Positions 26,297 to 34,202 of a stretch of DNA of 64,000 bases are shown here, piece after piece; the first letter of the stretch is position 1, and every line of letters starts with the position of its first letter. The translations under genes and the position numbers were made by a program. The stretch is from positions 1 to 64,000 of the forward strand of contig JARLHE010000058.1 of assembly GCA_031292385.1 (NCBI GenBank), read 5' to 3'. The notes under the pieces were generated by a model. The model had not been told where the DNA came from, ran no database searches, and worked only from the letters and a program-made list of their open reading frames with translations. Source of the DNA: Oligoflexia bacterium (GTDB lineage: Bacteria > Bdellovibrionota > UBA1018).

Positions 26297-26671
26297 CTAT
26301 TTAGCCCCTTCAATCGTGAATTTGTAAGAGCCTTCGGTGTGATGGCCCTCCAAGCACAGACCTTGCCAACGCACCAGGTAGGTCCCCGGGGCAAGCTCTG
26401 GAACCGATACTATTAACAAGGTCGGATCGGCCTTATCCTGACGGTCGTCCTTTAAATCGATTTCCTTGCCGCCAGAATTAAATACTTGCACAGTTGTTCC
26501 GCTCGGATCGAACTCGTCGGTGAACCATATTTTCACTTCAGTCGGAGCCGCAGTGATATCCGACCCGACTTTCGGGTCAGCGTGCTTTAAAAAGACGTGA
26601 GCAAATGCCGGAAGACTATTGAAAATCAGTACTGCACAAAAGAAAAGCAGAGCTTTCGAGAATTTTTTCAT
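26297..26671 (-). CDS. copC: CopC/YobA-like periplasmic copper-binding protein
   Basis: 124 residues. Signal peptide about 1-24 (ends SLPAFA), so the mature protein begins with His25 in HVFLKHADP. An N-terminal His and the 'HA-L..S.P..GS....P..V.L.F' start are the marks of CopC, where that His coordinates Cu(II). The end has GTYLVRWQGLCLEGHHTEGSYKFTI, the usual W...S.DGH...G...F pattern with an extra Cys and His-His. It would act as a periplasmic copper carrier. It is the third gene of a unit with the YtkA-like and propeller-like genes, and it is followed in frame by a cytochrome c domain behind its TAG stop. Confidence 0.85.
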   Translation of the reverse strand: MKKFSKALLFFCAVLIFNSLPAFAHVFLKHADPKVGSDITAAPTEVKIWFTDEFDPSGTTVQVFNSGGKEIDLKDDRQDKADPTLLIVSVPELAPGTYLVRWQGLCLEGHHTEGSYKFTIEGAK

Positions 26672-26696
26672 AATTTACCTTTAGAAATTTTAAGCG

Positions 26697-27155
26697 TTAG
26701 ATGTCGAGTTCGATTTGCTGAGTTTCTTCCGAGCCGTCTGGCCCCGTGAGCGTGATGCGGACATCCCACCGGCCAACCATCATAAAATAGATGTTTCGCA
26801 CAAGATATTTTCCAAGCACCGGGTTGCCCTGGTTGTCCACGACTCTCTCCAACTGAGTAGGCGCGTTATACATAGACGGCATAGACGGCATGAATAAACT
26901 GACGTCGAAGCTGCCAGCGGGGTCGACGGCGGCGTGGTTCGCGGCGTTCATCCACTGAATCTGCAAGGTCGCTCCAGAATCTACGCTCGGCTTTTGCGTC
27001 CAGACGCAGTCCGCGTTAAGCGTAGTCCGAGGATCCTGACTAAAGATCAACATGGTCGAGCCAGGCACGGTCGAAGCTTGCTCAGTTGAAGACGGAGCAG
27101 CGCAAACAGAGAACGACAAAAGCAGCAGTATTGACGAATAAATCAGCTTCTTCAT
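26697..27155 (-). CDS. secreted YtkA/FixH-like protein
   Basis: 152 residues with a signal peptide (about 1-19, ends VCAAP). The core is one beta-sandwich-like domain. The LFMPSMPSMYNAPTQLERV and YFMMVGRWDVRITLTGPDG segments resemble YtkA/FixH domains (MPxMP..M, GRW.V...). Methionine-rich MPSMPSM suggests copper contact, in line with the CopC neighbour. The family match is moderate. Located 25 bases upstream of copC and 6 bases downstream of the propeller gene. Confidence 0.65.
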   Translation of the reverse strand: MKKLIYSSILLLLSFSVCAAPSSTEQASTVPGSTMLIFSQDPRTTLNADCVWTQKPSVDSGATLQIQWMNAANHAAVDPAGSFDVSLFMPSMPSMYNAPTQLERVVDNQGNPVLGKYLVRNIYFMMVGRWDVRITLTGPDGSEETQQIELDI

Positions 27156-27161
27156 AAATCC

Positions 27162-28166
27162 CTACTTCAATAAAAGTTGTGCTCGATTGATCGCCAAGGG
27201 TTTAAAACGATAAAACCCATTATTATCCGAAGGGCTGGACGGGGTGAATGCGTAACAGGTGTAGATATATTTATCGTCCATGGCCGGGAACGACCCATGG
27301 GCCGGGTGACCATCGACGGGCCACACCCAGACGCGCTTGACGGGATCAGGGGTTTTGGTTCCTCGCAGCGAACTTCGGTCGAATTTCCACATGAGCTGTC
27401 CGGTGAACTGAATCAGAATGTCGTTCGCGTCGGACAGGATGGATTGAGTGCCTGCCGTCATTCCTCCGAACTGGCTAACGACCGTTTGGGTGTCCATATT
27501 GACGATGATCACTCCTTCAAATGGATCTGGATCACCATCCGGAACCAACGAAAAACTATCCACTCCTAAATAAGCGAGATTGCCCTGAATGGTCACCGAC
27601 GTGACCATGGATTCGAGAGGCAGCTGAAAACCCAGGACGTGATATTGGTTCGTGATCCGCTTGGATCCCAGATCAAAGTAAGATACGCCGAGCCTTCCGT
27701 GAGCGATGATCAGGGTGTTGCCGTACTTCGCGAACGCCGCCGGAGCCTGTTCGAAATCATAGGCATCGGCCGTGTCGTAGGTCGCGTATTCTCCCACTCG
27801 GGTGCTCGTCGAAAGGTCCCACTCCTCGATGGCGGAGTAAGTGAGAATGAAAGCGTGTCCATTTACCGTGACGATGTCAGCCGCGCCGTCTTGAGTAGCG
27901 AGCTCCCGGGAAGGAGACCCGTCGAGCGGCACTACCCGGACTTTTCCGGGGACAGGACTTCTTGGCCAAATGAACGTTTGATACCGGCCGAAACCTAAAT
28001 AAATGTTTTGCTCATCGTATCGGACAAAAGTGCCGCAAGAAGTCTGCGCTTCGAGCACCGCCTTGATAGTTTCCGAATTGGGTTGTGCCGATGCCACCCC
28101 ACCGAGAAGAGCTACCAGGCCGAGTGAGCTTAAAAAGTAGGCGAATAAAAATTTAATTTTAAACAA
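27162..28166 (-). CDS. secreted beta-propeller-like protein, unknown function
   Basis: 334 residues. Signal peptide about 1-27 (ends GGVASAQ). The mature chain is made of short strands with repeats such as VVTVNGHAFILTYSAIEEWDLSTSTRVGEY, NTLIIAHGRLGVSYFDLGSKR and YLGVDSFSLVP, a pattern of beta-propeller blades. It has no heme or metal motif except three scattered cysteines. It opens a unit of three secreted proteins with copC, and one copy of the 15-base redox-island motif (28301-28315) lies 135 bases upstream of it. Confidence 0.6.
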   Translation of the reverse strand: MFKIKFLFAYFLSSLGLVALLGGVASAQPNSETIKAVLEAQTSCGTFVRYDEQNIYLGFGRYQTFIWPRSPVPGKVRVVPLDGSPSRELATQDGAADIVTVNGHAFILTYSAIEEWDLSTSTRVGEYATYDTADAYDFEQAPAAFAKYGNTLIIAHGRLGVSYFDLGSKRITNQYHVLGFQLPLESMVTSVTIQGNLAYLGVDSFSLVPDGDPDPFEGVIIVNMDTQTVVSQFGGMTAGTQSILSDANDILIQFTGQLMWKFDRSSLRGTKTPDPVKRVWVWPVDGHPAHGSFPAMDDKYIYTCYAFTPSSPSDNNGFYRFKPLAINRAQLLLK

Positions 28167-28300
28167 GATAGAGACCTCTTAAATGACGAAAGTACTTCGT
28201 TACCGGTATTCGGACACGCGAATCAGGCTTTGCTTAAAGCTTAAAAAATCGGTCAAATCAATCTATATTCGGTTGTTTCGGCCCGCAAAAAAGCACGGGT

Positions 28301-28315
28301 GCAACAATTTGCTGC
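28301..28315. promoter_or_regulatory. RegA-box candidate, copy 1 (upstream of propeller-copC unit)
   Basis: GCAACAATTTGCTGC, the exact reverse complement of the 15-mers at 31106 and 33536. An inverted repeat with 7-base arms and one mismatch. It lies between the end of the CydA-like operon and the start of the propeller gene (minus strand). Confidence 0.65.
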
Positions 28316-28366
28316 ATCGCCAAGAGGCGCGAGGCGATGCAGGCGTATTGGCGATTATGAGCTATT

Positions 28367-29689
28367 TCACAACGCTCCGCGATTGGCCGAATCCAAGATG
28401 TAATTCGCGATTTCCAAAAGATCGGAATCCGAGAACATCGGCGACATCGCGGGCATTTGAGGAAAATCCGGCCGCTTCTTTCCCGGGGCTTTCGCCCAAG
28501 CGACGATCCCGGAAGGGTTCCCGGCGTAGATCCTCGCGATCTCGAACAGAGGCGGCCCCACGACGCGGTGGTCGAGCGCATGGCACGCGGAACAGGTCTG
28601 AAAGAGCTTCTTGCCGCGGCCCGCGGACGCGCCCGCATCCAATGCCGCGAAAGAGGGCTTCGCCTTTTTCGCCGACTCGACGGCAGCCTGATACTGCTCC
28701 GTCTTTATTCTCATCGCTTCTTGATGCGGTCGAAGTGCGGTTTCGCGGTAAAGATGCCTGCCGCTCGCCATAAAGAGCACGGTTCCGAAAAGCAGCAAAA
28801 CGATCGATGCGTACCTTCCTTTGGAAAACGTTTCGGGCCGTTGGATTTCTTTCCAAATCAAAAGAAGAGCCGGAATCGCGAGCGCGACCCCGCAGGATAT
28901 CGAAATGAGCAGCCCGAAGCTCAAGCCTTGGCTGGGAAGAGTCATCAGAACGACCGGCCCGATCAGAAACTGCGCGGCCGAAGCGACCAGGCATATCGAG
29001 TAAAACTCTTTTCGAAGCAGGCCGCCCTGATCTTCCACGAGAACATGCAACCCGCAGCCTTTCCTGGATGCCCAGCCCACCAGGAAAATAGCCGTCACCG
29101 CGATGGAGGCCAGCAAAAAGTGAAAGTACCGGGGGAAGACATTGGGCAACGCCAAAGCGGAGAAAAAACCATGAACCTCGAGCCATCGCTCCGGGAAAAG
29201 CATCAGGTTGATGTTGACGAGAAAAATGAGCGGAACCATAAGAAAAAGCGCCGCCGCCCCGGCGACGATCGAGAGGTGAATCGCCTTATGATCCCTCAAC
29301 CGCTCCCAGCTGTACTGATGAAGATAGGTCAATAAGAACGCGGCAATGACCAGCGGGATGATCATGATCCAGGCCGTGCCGGTCAAGGCATTCGATGAGT
29401 AGAACCAGACGGTATAGAGAACGTTGATCAAAAGCAACGGCGCGACGCCCAAGACCACGGCGAGGCTTTTGTTCACCGTCACTGTCCGGGCGATTTCGAA
29501 CGCGACACGATCCCATTTCCGATTCGCGCGCCCTCTCCACTCATAGAACAGAGTGAGAAGCGTGCCTCCCACCATCAAGTTAACGAAAAGGATATGAGCG
29601 ATGAACGAGACCACCAGCAGAACCTTCAGGAAGGCCGCCGGAGCCGGCAAAGGCAAAGGAATATCATGCGAAACGGGAGCATTCATCAT
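28367..29689 (-). CDS. CydA-like membrane protein with C-terminal cytochrome c domain (second of pair)
   Basis: 440 residues, about eight membrane helices and then a periplasmic c-type heme domain (CSACH at about 366-370, possible Met ligands in MPAMSPM). The first helix FIAHILFVNLMVGGTLLTLFYE aligns well with the CydA helix carrying heme ligand His19, and His32 occupies that place. The helix pair NKSLAVVLGVAPLLLINVLY..WFYSS is also CydA-like. No CydB, quinol-loop motif or CydX is seen. It overlaps the first gene by four bases. It probably works with it as an oxygen-reductase-like or other membrane electron-transfer complex. The true activity is unknown. Confidence 0.7.
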   Translation of the reverse strand: MMNAPVSHDIPLPLPAPAAFLKVLLVVSFIAHILFVNLMVGGTLLTLFYEWRGRANRKWDRVAFEIARTVTVNKSLAVVLGVAPLLLINVLYTVWFYSSNALTGTAWIMIIPLVIAAFLLTYLHQYSWERLRDHKAIHLSIVAGAAALFLMVPLIFLVNINLMLFPERWLEVHGFFSALALPNVFPRYFHFLLASIAVTAIFLVGWASRKGCGLHVLVEDQGGLLRKEFYSICLVASAAQFLIGPVVLMTLPSQGLSFGLLISISCGVALAIPALLLIWKEIQRPETFSKGRYASIVLLLFGTVLFMASGRHLYRETALRPHQEAMRIKTEQYQAAVESAKKAKPSFAALDAGASAGRGKKLFQTCSACHALDHRVVGPPLFEIARIYAGNPSGIVAWAKAPGKKRPDFPQMPAMSPMFSDSDLLEIANYILDSANRGAL

Positions 29690-31068
29690 TGTGTTAGTCC
29701 TGGGTTGATACCTATAGTCTGCGCGCCTTGGATGAAATCGCCGCGGGTTTGAAGCGAAACAAGATAACTCGCGAGCGCCTTTCGTTCCGCTTCATTGCCT
29801 GGAAACGGAGGCATGAAGCTTCTCGCCTGGTGGATCGAAGCGAGATAACTAGAGATCGCGTCTTCGTTCCAAGGACAGGCTCCGTACATCGTCTTCAATT
29901 TACTCACGATACTGTTCACGCCGCCCACCGTATGGCAGCGGGTACAAGCCAAAACGAAAACCTCTCTTCCGGCGAGAACGCGATTCTCCGGAGTCACGGA
30001 GTGGATCGACGCGAACGTCGCGTACTTGAGTATCCCCTCGCTCTGAAGAAGAGGATAATCATCCTTTCTAAAACCGTTCGCATAGAGATAATTGGCGATC
30101 GCGTAAGGCTTGCGAATGAACTCCCGGGCGCGCTCGAAGTCGGCGAGAAGCGCCGCCAGCACGAAGAACGGAATGATCATCGCCGGACGCCAGACCCACT
30201 TCGGCTTCCATGCCCCAAGCCCGGCAAAAGCAACGAGAAACGCTATCGACCAAAGAAGAATGAAAAGAACCAAATCGTACCAGGCCGTGAACGCCTGTGT
30301 CGTCAAGGCGGTGCTCATATTGGCGACCATGGATTTCGGGATCACCCGCCAATACCAATAGGACCCTGCCGCCAAAAACGGGCTCCACGCCAGCATCCAT
30401 CGGCAAACCAGCTTGACCGCTTCGTCTCGCAGCGGGTTTTTCCGGCTTTCAAACGCCAAGATAAAGAGCGCGGCGGCGCCCGCCATCACCATGGCGAGAG
30501 GTGTCCGGAAGGAAAGTTGCGGAAGATAGACTGGATTGAGAACCGCGCTCAAAAGCGAGCGATCGGTGAGCCAGTTGCCCGTGTCCATCATGAAACTCAG
30601 GATGGCGACAATGATCGCCATCGTGGCCCAGGAGGCCCCCGCCAGAAGAAATCCGAAGCGAATGTGGCGCCCCTTCAATATCCCGCTCCAGCGGTCCCAC
30701 GTCAGGTAGTAAGCCAGGATCAGGCAGACTTCGGTGACAAAAACGATCCACTCGGTGAACCAAGCCCAAAAGAAAACCCGGATCAAGCTCCCGATCGCCG
30801 TCGGGTTGACCAGCGACGTGGAAAGCCAGATTCCCACTCCCGTCAAAGCCCCGAACGAGGTGGTGATGATGAAAAAAACAAAGAGAATCTTTTTCGCCGT
30901 CCGGTCCCAACGAGGATCGTCCTTGCGGTGCCCCCACCATTCCATCAGCGCGATCAACGGGAGGCCGCCCACGGCGAGCGGATGATTGATAACAGTATGA
31001 AGGATCGCGATCAAGGCGATCAGAAGCCGGTTGCCCAGGAAATCGAGGTGAAAAACGGGAAAGTCCAT
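29686..31068 (-). CDS. CydA-like membrane protein with C-terminal cytochrome c domain (first of pair)
   Basis: 460 residues. About eight or nine membrane helices and a C-terminal heme c domain (CTRCH 375-379, candidate Met in SFMPPFPG). Residues 17-43, IALIAILHTVINHPLAVGGL then PLIALMEWW, align with E. coli CydA around heme ligand His19; His24 is the equivalent. The next region TTSFGALTGVGIWLST followed by EWIVFVTEVCLILAYYLTWDRW matches the CydA helix 3-4 layout, although the usual Glu of GIPMEF is absent. Members of the bd-type oxygen reductase superfamily with c-type heme domains are known, so this pair may reduce O2 with electrons from a c-type cytochrome or HiPIP. Start by length and position; ribosome site weak. 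Confidence 0.72.
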   Translation of the reverse strand: MDFPVFHLDFLGNRLLIALIAILHTVINHPLAVGGLPLIALMEWWGHRKDDPRWDRTAKKILFVFFIITTSFGALTGVGIWLSTSLVNPTAIGSLIRVFFWAWFTEWIVFVTEVCLILAYYLTWDRWSGILKGRHIRFGFLLAGASWATMAIIVAILSFMMDTGNWLTDRSLLSAVLNPVYLPQLSFRTPLAMVMAGAAALFILAFESRKNPLRDEAVKLVCRWMLAWSPFLAAGSYWYWRVIPKSMVANMSTALTTQAFTAWYDLVLFILLWSIAFLVAFAGLGAWKPKWVWRPAMIIPFFVLAALLADFERAREFIRKPYAIANYLYANGFRKDDYPLLQSEGILKYATFASIHSVTPENRVLAGREVFVLACTRCHTVGGVNSIVSKLKTMYGACPWNEDAISSYLASIHQARSFMPPFPGNEAERKALASYLVSLQTRGDFIQGAQTIGINPGLTQ

Positions 31069-31105
31069 GCAGTGCCTATCGCCCGGATCACGGCAAAAGA
31101 AAAAT

Positions 31106-31120
31106 GCAGCAAATTGTTGC
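31106..31120. promoter_or_regulatory. RegA-box candidate, copy 2 (between CydA-like operon and regBA)
   Basis: GCAGCAAATTGTTGC, an inverted repeat with 7-base arms (GCAGCAA / TTGTTGC, one mismatch). It is 38 bases before the CydA-like start and 55 bases before the sensor kinase start, so it can serve both divergent units. Confidence 0.7.
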
Positions 31121-31175
31121 GCTCCGCAGGCTCTTCTTTATCTGCTATGTATGTTAAAACGCGGACGGTACGACT

Positions 31176-32462
31176 ATGCTCTTCAGGAATTTGCAGAACT
31201 ATTTCTTGCCCAAAGGGTGGCAACACATCGACCCGGCCCGCGCCAAGATCGAGTGGCTCATCCGGCTGAGATGGATCGCCGTGTTCGCCCAGAGCCTCTG
31301 CGTGGTACCCGCGCTTTATTTGGGCTATCTTGAGCCGAAATTCTTTTTCAAATATACGGGTACCGTCGCCCTGCTCGTCGTCTTCAACGTCGTGTCCTCG
31401 CTGATTTACCGCAAAAAGAAGACAGTTTCGGAAACCGATCTTCTTTGCCAGCTAGTCGCGGACATCACCGCCCTGACTATCCTCCTCATGCTGACGGGAG
31501 GAGCGTGGAACCCGCTTTTGGCCCTGATTTTCCTTCACGCCGGCTTCGGCGCGCTTCTTCTGACGAAGATCCGGGGATACGTTTTTTTCCTATGCCTGAC
31601 ATTGTGCCTGATCGCTCTTCAATGGGTGCCGGACTTGCCAAGCGCGTTGCATAACGGACTGACGCCACCACTGATCTTGTTTTCCTCCTACCTCCTCGTC
31701 GCCTTCGTTACTTGGCGCCTCACCGCCTGGCTGTCCAGGACACTGGTTTCACTGCAAGAGTACGTCGGGCAGCTCCAGGACCGCGAGCTGCGAATGGACC
31801 GGCTGCGCGCGGTAGGGGCGCTCGCCTCGGGATTCAGCCATGAATTCGCGACGCCGCTCGGGACCATCAAGATGCGCCTCGAAAGGGCCGCGAGACGATC
31901 TCCCGCCGGCACGGATCCGGATATCCAAGTTGCCCTGGAAGCCGTGGACCAATGCGAGATCGCGCTCAAGAGCCTGAACGATAACCGGGTTCAGGCCGAA
32001 CATCTCTCGCTCACTCCGGTCAGTCTCCGAAAAACGGTCGAAAGAGTCGTTGAAACCTGGCAAAAAGACCGGCCGAACATCCACATCGAAATCACGAACG
32101 CTCTCTGCCATGACGATACTTTGCTTTTGCCGCAAGTCGCGTTCTCGCAAATCGTCCTCAATCTGCTGGACAACGCCGTTGAAGCCGGAGCGGAAAATCC
32201 GGCGATCAAAATCGAGTTTCTCGAGAAGGGGGATTATCTCTGCCTTCAGCTCACCGACAATGGAATCGGCTTCTCCGACGTAGTTTTCAGGCAATGGGGT
32301 GAACCGTTCGTCACCACTAAATCCGATGGAACCGGCCTCGGCATCTTCAATGCGATTTCGCTGGCCCAAGCGCTCGGAGGGTCGTTTCAAGGAAAAAACA
32401 TCAAGGGAGGCGCTTGCGTGAAATTCTGCCTACCCCGTCCCGAGGTCAGTTATGGAAAATGA
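31176..32462 (+). CDS. regB: RegB/PrrB-like redox-sensing histidine kinase
   Basis: 428 residues. Six membrane helices (about 28-190), then an H-box with His222 in SGFSHEFATPLGTI and a HATPase domain (LNLLDNAVEA, NGIGFS, GTGLGIFNA). Two specific RegB marks are present: the quinone-site motif GGxxNP (GGAWNP, 108-113), and a cysteine 38 residues after the phosphorylated His (Cys260 in VALEAVDQCEIAL), matching the redox-active Cys265 of Rhodobacter RegB. It should sense the state of the ubiquinone pool and phosphorylate the RegA-like protein whose gene overlaps its end by 11 bases. It is divergent from the CydA-like operon. Confidence 0.88.
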   Translation: MLFRNLQNYFLPKGWQHIDPARAKIEWLIRLRWIAVFAQSLCVVPALYLGYLEPKFFFKYTGTVALLVVFNVVSSLIYRKKKTVSETDLLCQLVADITALTILLMLTGGAWNPLLALIFLHAGFGALLLTKIRGYVFFLCLTLCLIALQWVPDLPSALHNGLTPPLILFSSYLLVAFVTWRLTAWLSRTLVSLQEYVGQLQDRELRMDRLRAVGALASGFSHEFATPLGTIKMRLERAARRSPAGTDPDIQVALEAVDQCEIALKSLNDNRVQAEHLSLTPVSLRKTVERVVETWQKDRPNIHIEITNALCHDDTLLLPQVAFSQIVLNLLDNAVEAGAENPAIKIEFLEKGDYLCLQLTDNGIGFSDVVFRQWGEPFVTTKSDGTGLGIFNAISLAQALGGSFQGKNIKGGACVKFCLPRPEVSYGK

Positions 32463-32991
32463 GAAGCCTAGCCTCCTCGTGATCGAGGACGATCGCAAAT
32501 TTCAGGACACGCTGAAAATCGAGTTTGAAGAGAGGGGATACGAAGTCACGACCGCAGCGTCCCTTGAAGAGGTCAGGAATCTGAGTCCTTCGCGACCCTT
32601 TCGTTTCGCGACCGTCGATCTCCGGCTGGAAACCGAGTTCGGCCTTCCGATCGTGGAATATCTGATAAGCCTTTACCCCGAATGCAGAATCGTGGTTCTG
32701 ACCGGTTACGGAAGCATAGCAACCGCAGTGGAAGCGATGAGAAGAGGCGCTTCGCAGTATATCACCAAGCCGATTCAAGTGGATAAACTGGAGCGCCTTC
32801 TTTGGACCGACTCGCCGCCGACGGAAGAGCCGGAAACGTCCCTGACGGTTCCGTCCCTCGCCCGTCATGAGCGGGAGTATATCGAATGGGTGCTTGTACA
32901 AACGAACGGAAACATCACCGAGGCGGCGCGACGGCTCGGGATCCACAGGCAAAGCCTCCAGAGGAAAATAAGAAAATTTATCCCGAAATAA
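32452..32991 (+). CDS. regA: RegA/PrrA/ActR-like response regulator
   Basis: 179 residues: a receiver domain (phospho-acceptor Asp56 in ATVDLRLETEFG, Lys in YITKPIQ), a linker with several prolines, and a Fis-type helix-turn-helix at the C-terminus (NGNITEAARRLGIHRQSLQRKIRKF). The receiver-linker-Fis plan and short length are those of RegA/PrrA/ActR, global redox regulators of oxidases, cytochromes and energy metabolism. It overlaps regB. The three identical 15-base inverted repeats in this island are its likely binding sites. Confidence 0.88.
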   Translation: MENEKPSLLVIEDDRKFQDTLKIEFEERGYEVTTAASLEEVRNLSPSRPFRFATVDLRLETEFGLPIVEYLISLYPECRIVVLTGYGSIATAVEAMRRGASQYITKPIQVDKLERLLWTDSPPTEEPETSLTVPSLARHEREYIEWVLVQTNGNITEAARRLGIHRQSLQRKIRKFIPK

Positions 32992-33034
32992 GCCGCATAG
33001 ATCGCCGAACCCTATCGCGCCGGATGGCGAAACC

Positions 33035-33481
33035 TTAGGCGCCCTTCAAATTCCAGGAATTGCACCAGCCCCCAGATGCGACGAGCCCCGATTGAATGAC
33101 CTGGCAATGGCCCCATTTATCGTCCTTCGCGGTGTAGTACGAGCAAGTACGGCAGAACTGTTTTGCCCCAGCCTCCCCTTTTCGAGTCGGGAACTTGGCC
33201 GTATCCACCTGATTCGCGTCCGCCACGTACCCGAGGGACTTGGCGATCGTGTCGGTATCCGGATCAACTGGCTTTTCCGCCGCAGCGGCAGCCGGAGTTT
33301 GAGGAGCAGCCGGTGCCGCGGCATTGCCGCCGCCGCTTTCACCCGTGCCCGACTTCTGCGTGCAAGCTCCCAATAAGGGAACCAACGGAAGACTGGCCAT
33401 CACGACCGCCATTTTTCGAATCATGGAGCGTCGACTGTGGTCCACGCTCTGAGTTTCCTGGCTTTTAGATTCATCGCTCAC
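33035..33481 (-). CDS. high-potential iron-sulfur protein (HiPIP), Tat-exported
   Basis: 148 residues from GTG at 33481, which has GGAGG eight bases upstream. Longer in-frame readings lack such a site. The N-terminus has a twin-arginine signal (SRRSMIRKMAVV, hydrophobic stretch, LLGAC), and an Ala/Pro linker leads to a HiPIP domain with four cysteines in C-x2-C-x12-C-x13-C (FCRTCSYYT..GHCQVI..GGWCNSW). HiPIPs hold one 4Fe-4S cluster and carry single electrons in the periplasm to oxidases or reaction centres. GAC at the signal end could also be a lipobox. A RegA-box candidate lies 55 bases upstream. Confidence 0.88.
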   Translation of the reverse strand: MSDESKSQETQSVDHSRRSMIRKMAVVMASLPLVPLLGACTQKSGTGESGGGNAAAPAAPQTPAAAAAEKPVDPDTDTIAKSLGYVADANQVDTAKFPTRKGEAGAKQFCRTCSYYTAKDDKWGHCQVIQSGLVASGGWCNSWNLKGA

Positions 33482-33535
33482 TTTATGTTCCCTCCAAGCG
33501 TAGAAGGCTACCATGATCAGGGAAAACCCGTGGGC

Positions 33536-33550
33536 GCAGCAAATTGTTGC
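33536..33550. promoter_or_regulatory. RegA-box candidate, copy 3 (upstream of HiPIP gene)
   Basis: GCAGCAAATTGTTGC, identical to the copy at 31106. It lies 55 bases upstream of the HiPIP start codon and just beyond the end of the AAA-type NTPase gene. Confidence 0.7.
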
Positions 33551-33560
33551 ATCCACCGCT

Positions 33561-34193
33561 CTAGTCCGAGTTGCCGGAATCCGATCCGACGATGGCGGGA
33601 ACCGGCAACTCCGAGCCCGAACGGATCGCCTTTTCCACCAGTCCGAGCACCTCCGAGATTTTGAGCCCAAACGAACGCTCGTTTCGCACCAGGCTCATAT
33701 GGGGGTGCTTCGCCCAGAGCTGCTGCGTTTGGCGGTCGAGCCTTTGCGCTTCTTCCCAGGTCTCAGTGCGATTCGGGTTGTTTTTGACATGAGCCAGGTA
33801 ATCGGCCTCGGCAGCGCTTTCCAAGTACAACACGCGATCGTAGCGAGTCAGCTCGCGGGTCAGGGTCGTCCCCAGGGAGCGGAAATAGTCCTGCGTTCCT
33901 TCCGTCCAATAGGCCGCGCCGTCCACGGTGCCGCGATCGAGAATAAGAACTTTATCGGGATAGCGCGCGGAAAAGGCCGCCTCGAGCTCGCACTGCACAT
34001 GGTAGATCGCGCGCTGGACCGCCCTCCTCGCCTCCGGCTCCCGCCACCTTGGAAAACCGCCGGAAAACAGCAGGGACGCGGCCTCGGGAACCACCACCAC
34101 GTCTTCGTGGAAAACACGCTCGATCACCTGGGTTAAGGTTGTTTTCCCCGCGCACGGCCCGCCCGTCAGAACGATTTTTCGGATTTGGCTCAT
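33561..34193 (-). CDS. AAA_28-type P-loop NTPase / kinase-like protein
   Basis: 210 residues. It starts MSQIRKIVLTGGPCAGKTTLTQVIERVF, a Walker A (GGPCAGKTT) typical of the AAA_28 family. The LILDRGTVDGAAYW segment resembles Walker B or the DRG of nucleotide kinases. Further on are RVLYLESAAEADY and an RTETWEEAQRLDRQTQQLWAKHP helix region, like thymidylate- or deoxynucleoside-kinase folds. It follows the universal stress gene by nine bases on the same strand. The substrate is unknown. Confidence 0.78.
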   Translation of the reverse strand: MSQIRKIVLTGGPCAGKTTLTQVIERVFHEDVVVVPEAASLLFSGGFPRWREPEARRAVQRAIYHVQCELEAAFSARYPDKVLILDRGTVDGAAYWTEGTQDYFRSLGTTLTRELTRYDRVLYLESAAEADYLAHVKNNPNRTETWEEAQRLDRQTQQLWAKHPHMSLVRNERSFGLKISEVLGLVEKAIRSGSELPVPAIVGSDSGNSD

Positions 34194-34202
34194 ATCGGTG
34201 AT

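Noticed and set aside
29728..31269. Open frame of 513 codons on the plus strand opposite the first CydA-like gene
   Set aside because: The product is full of Arg, Lys, Glu and Pro without folds; the minus-strand gene has helices and a heme motif.
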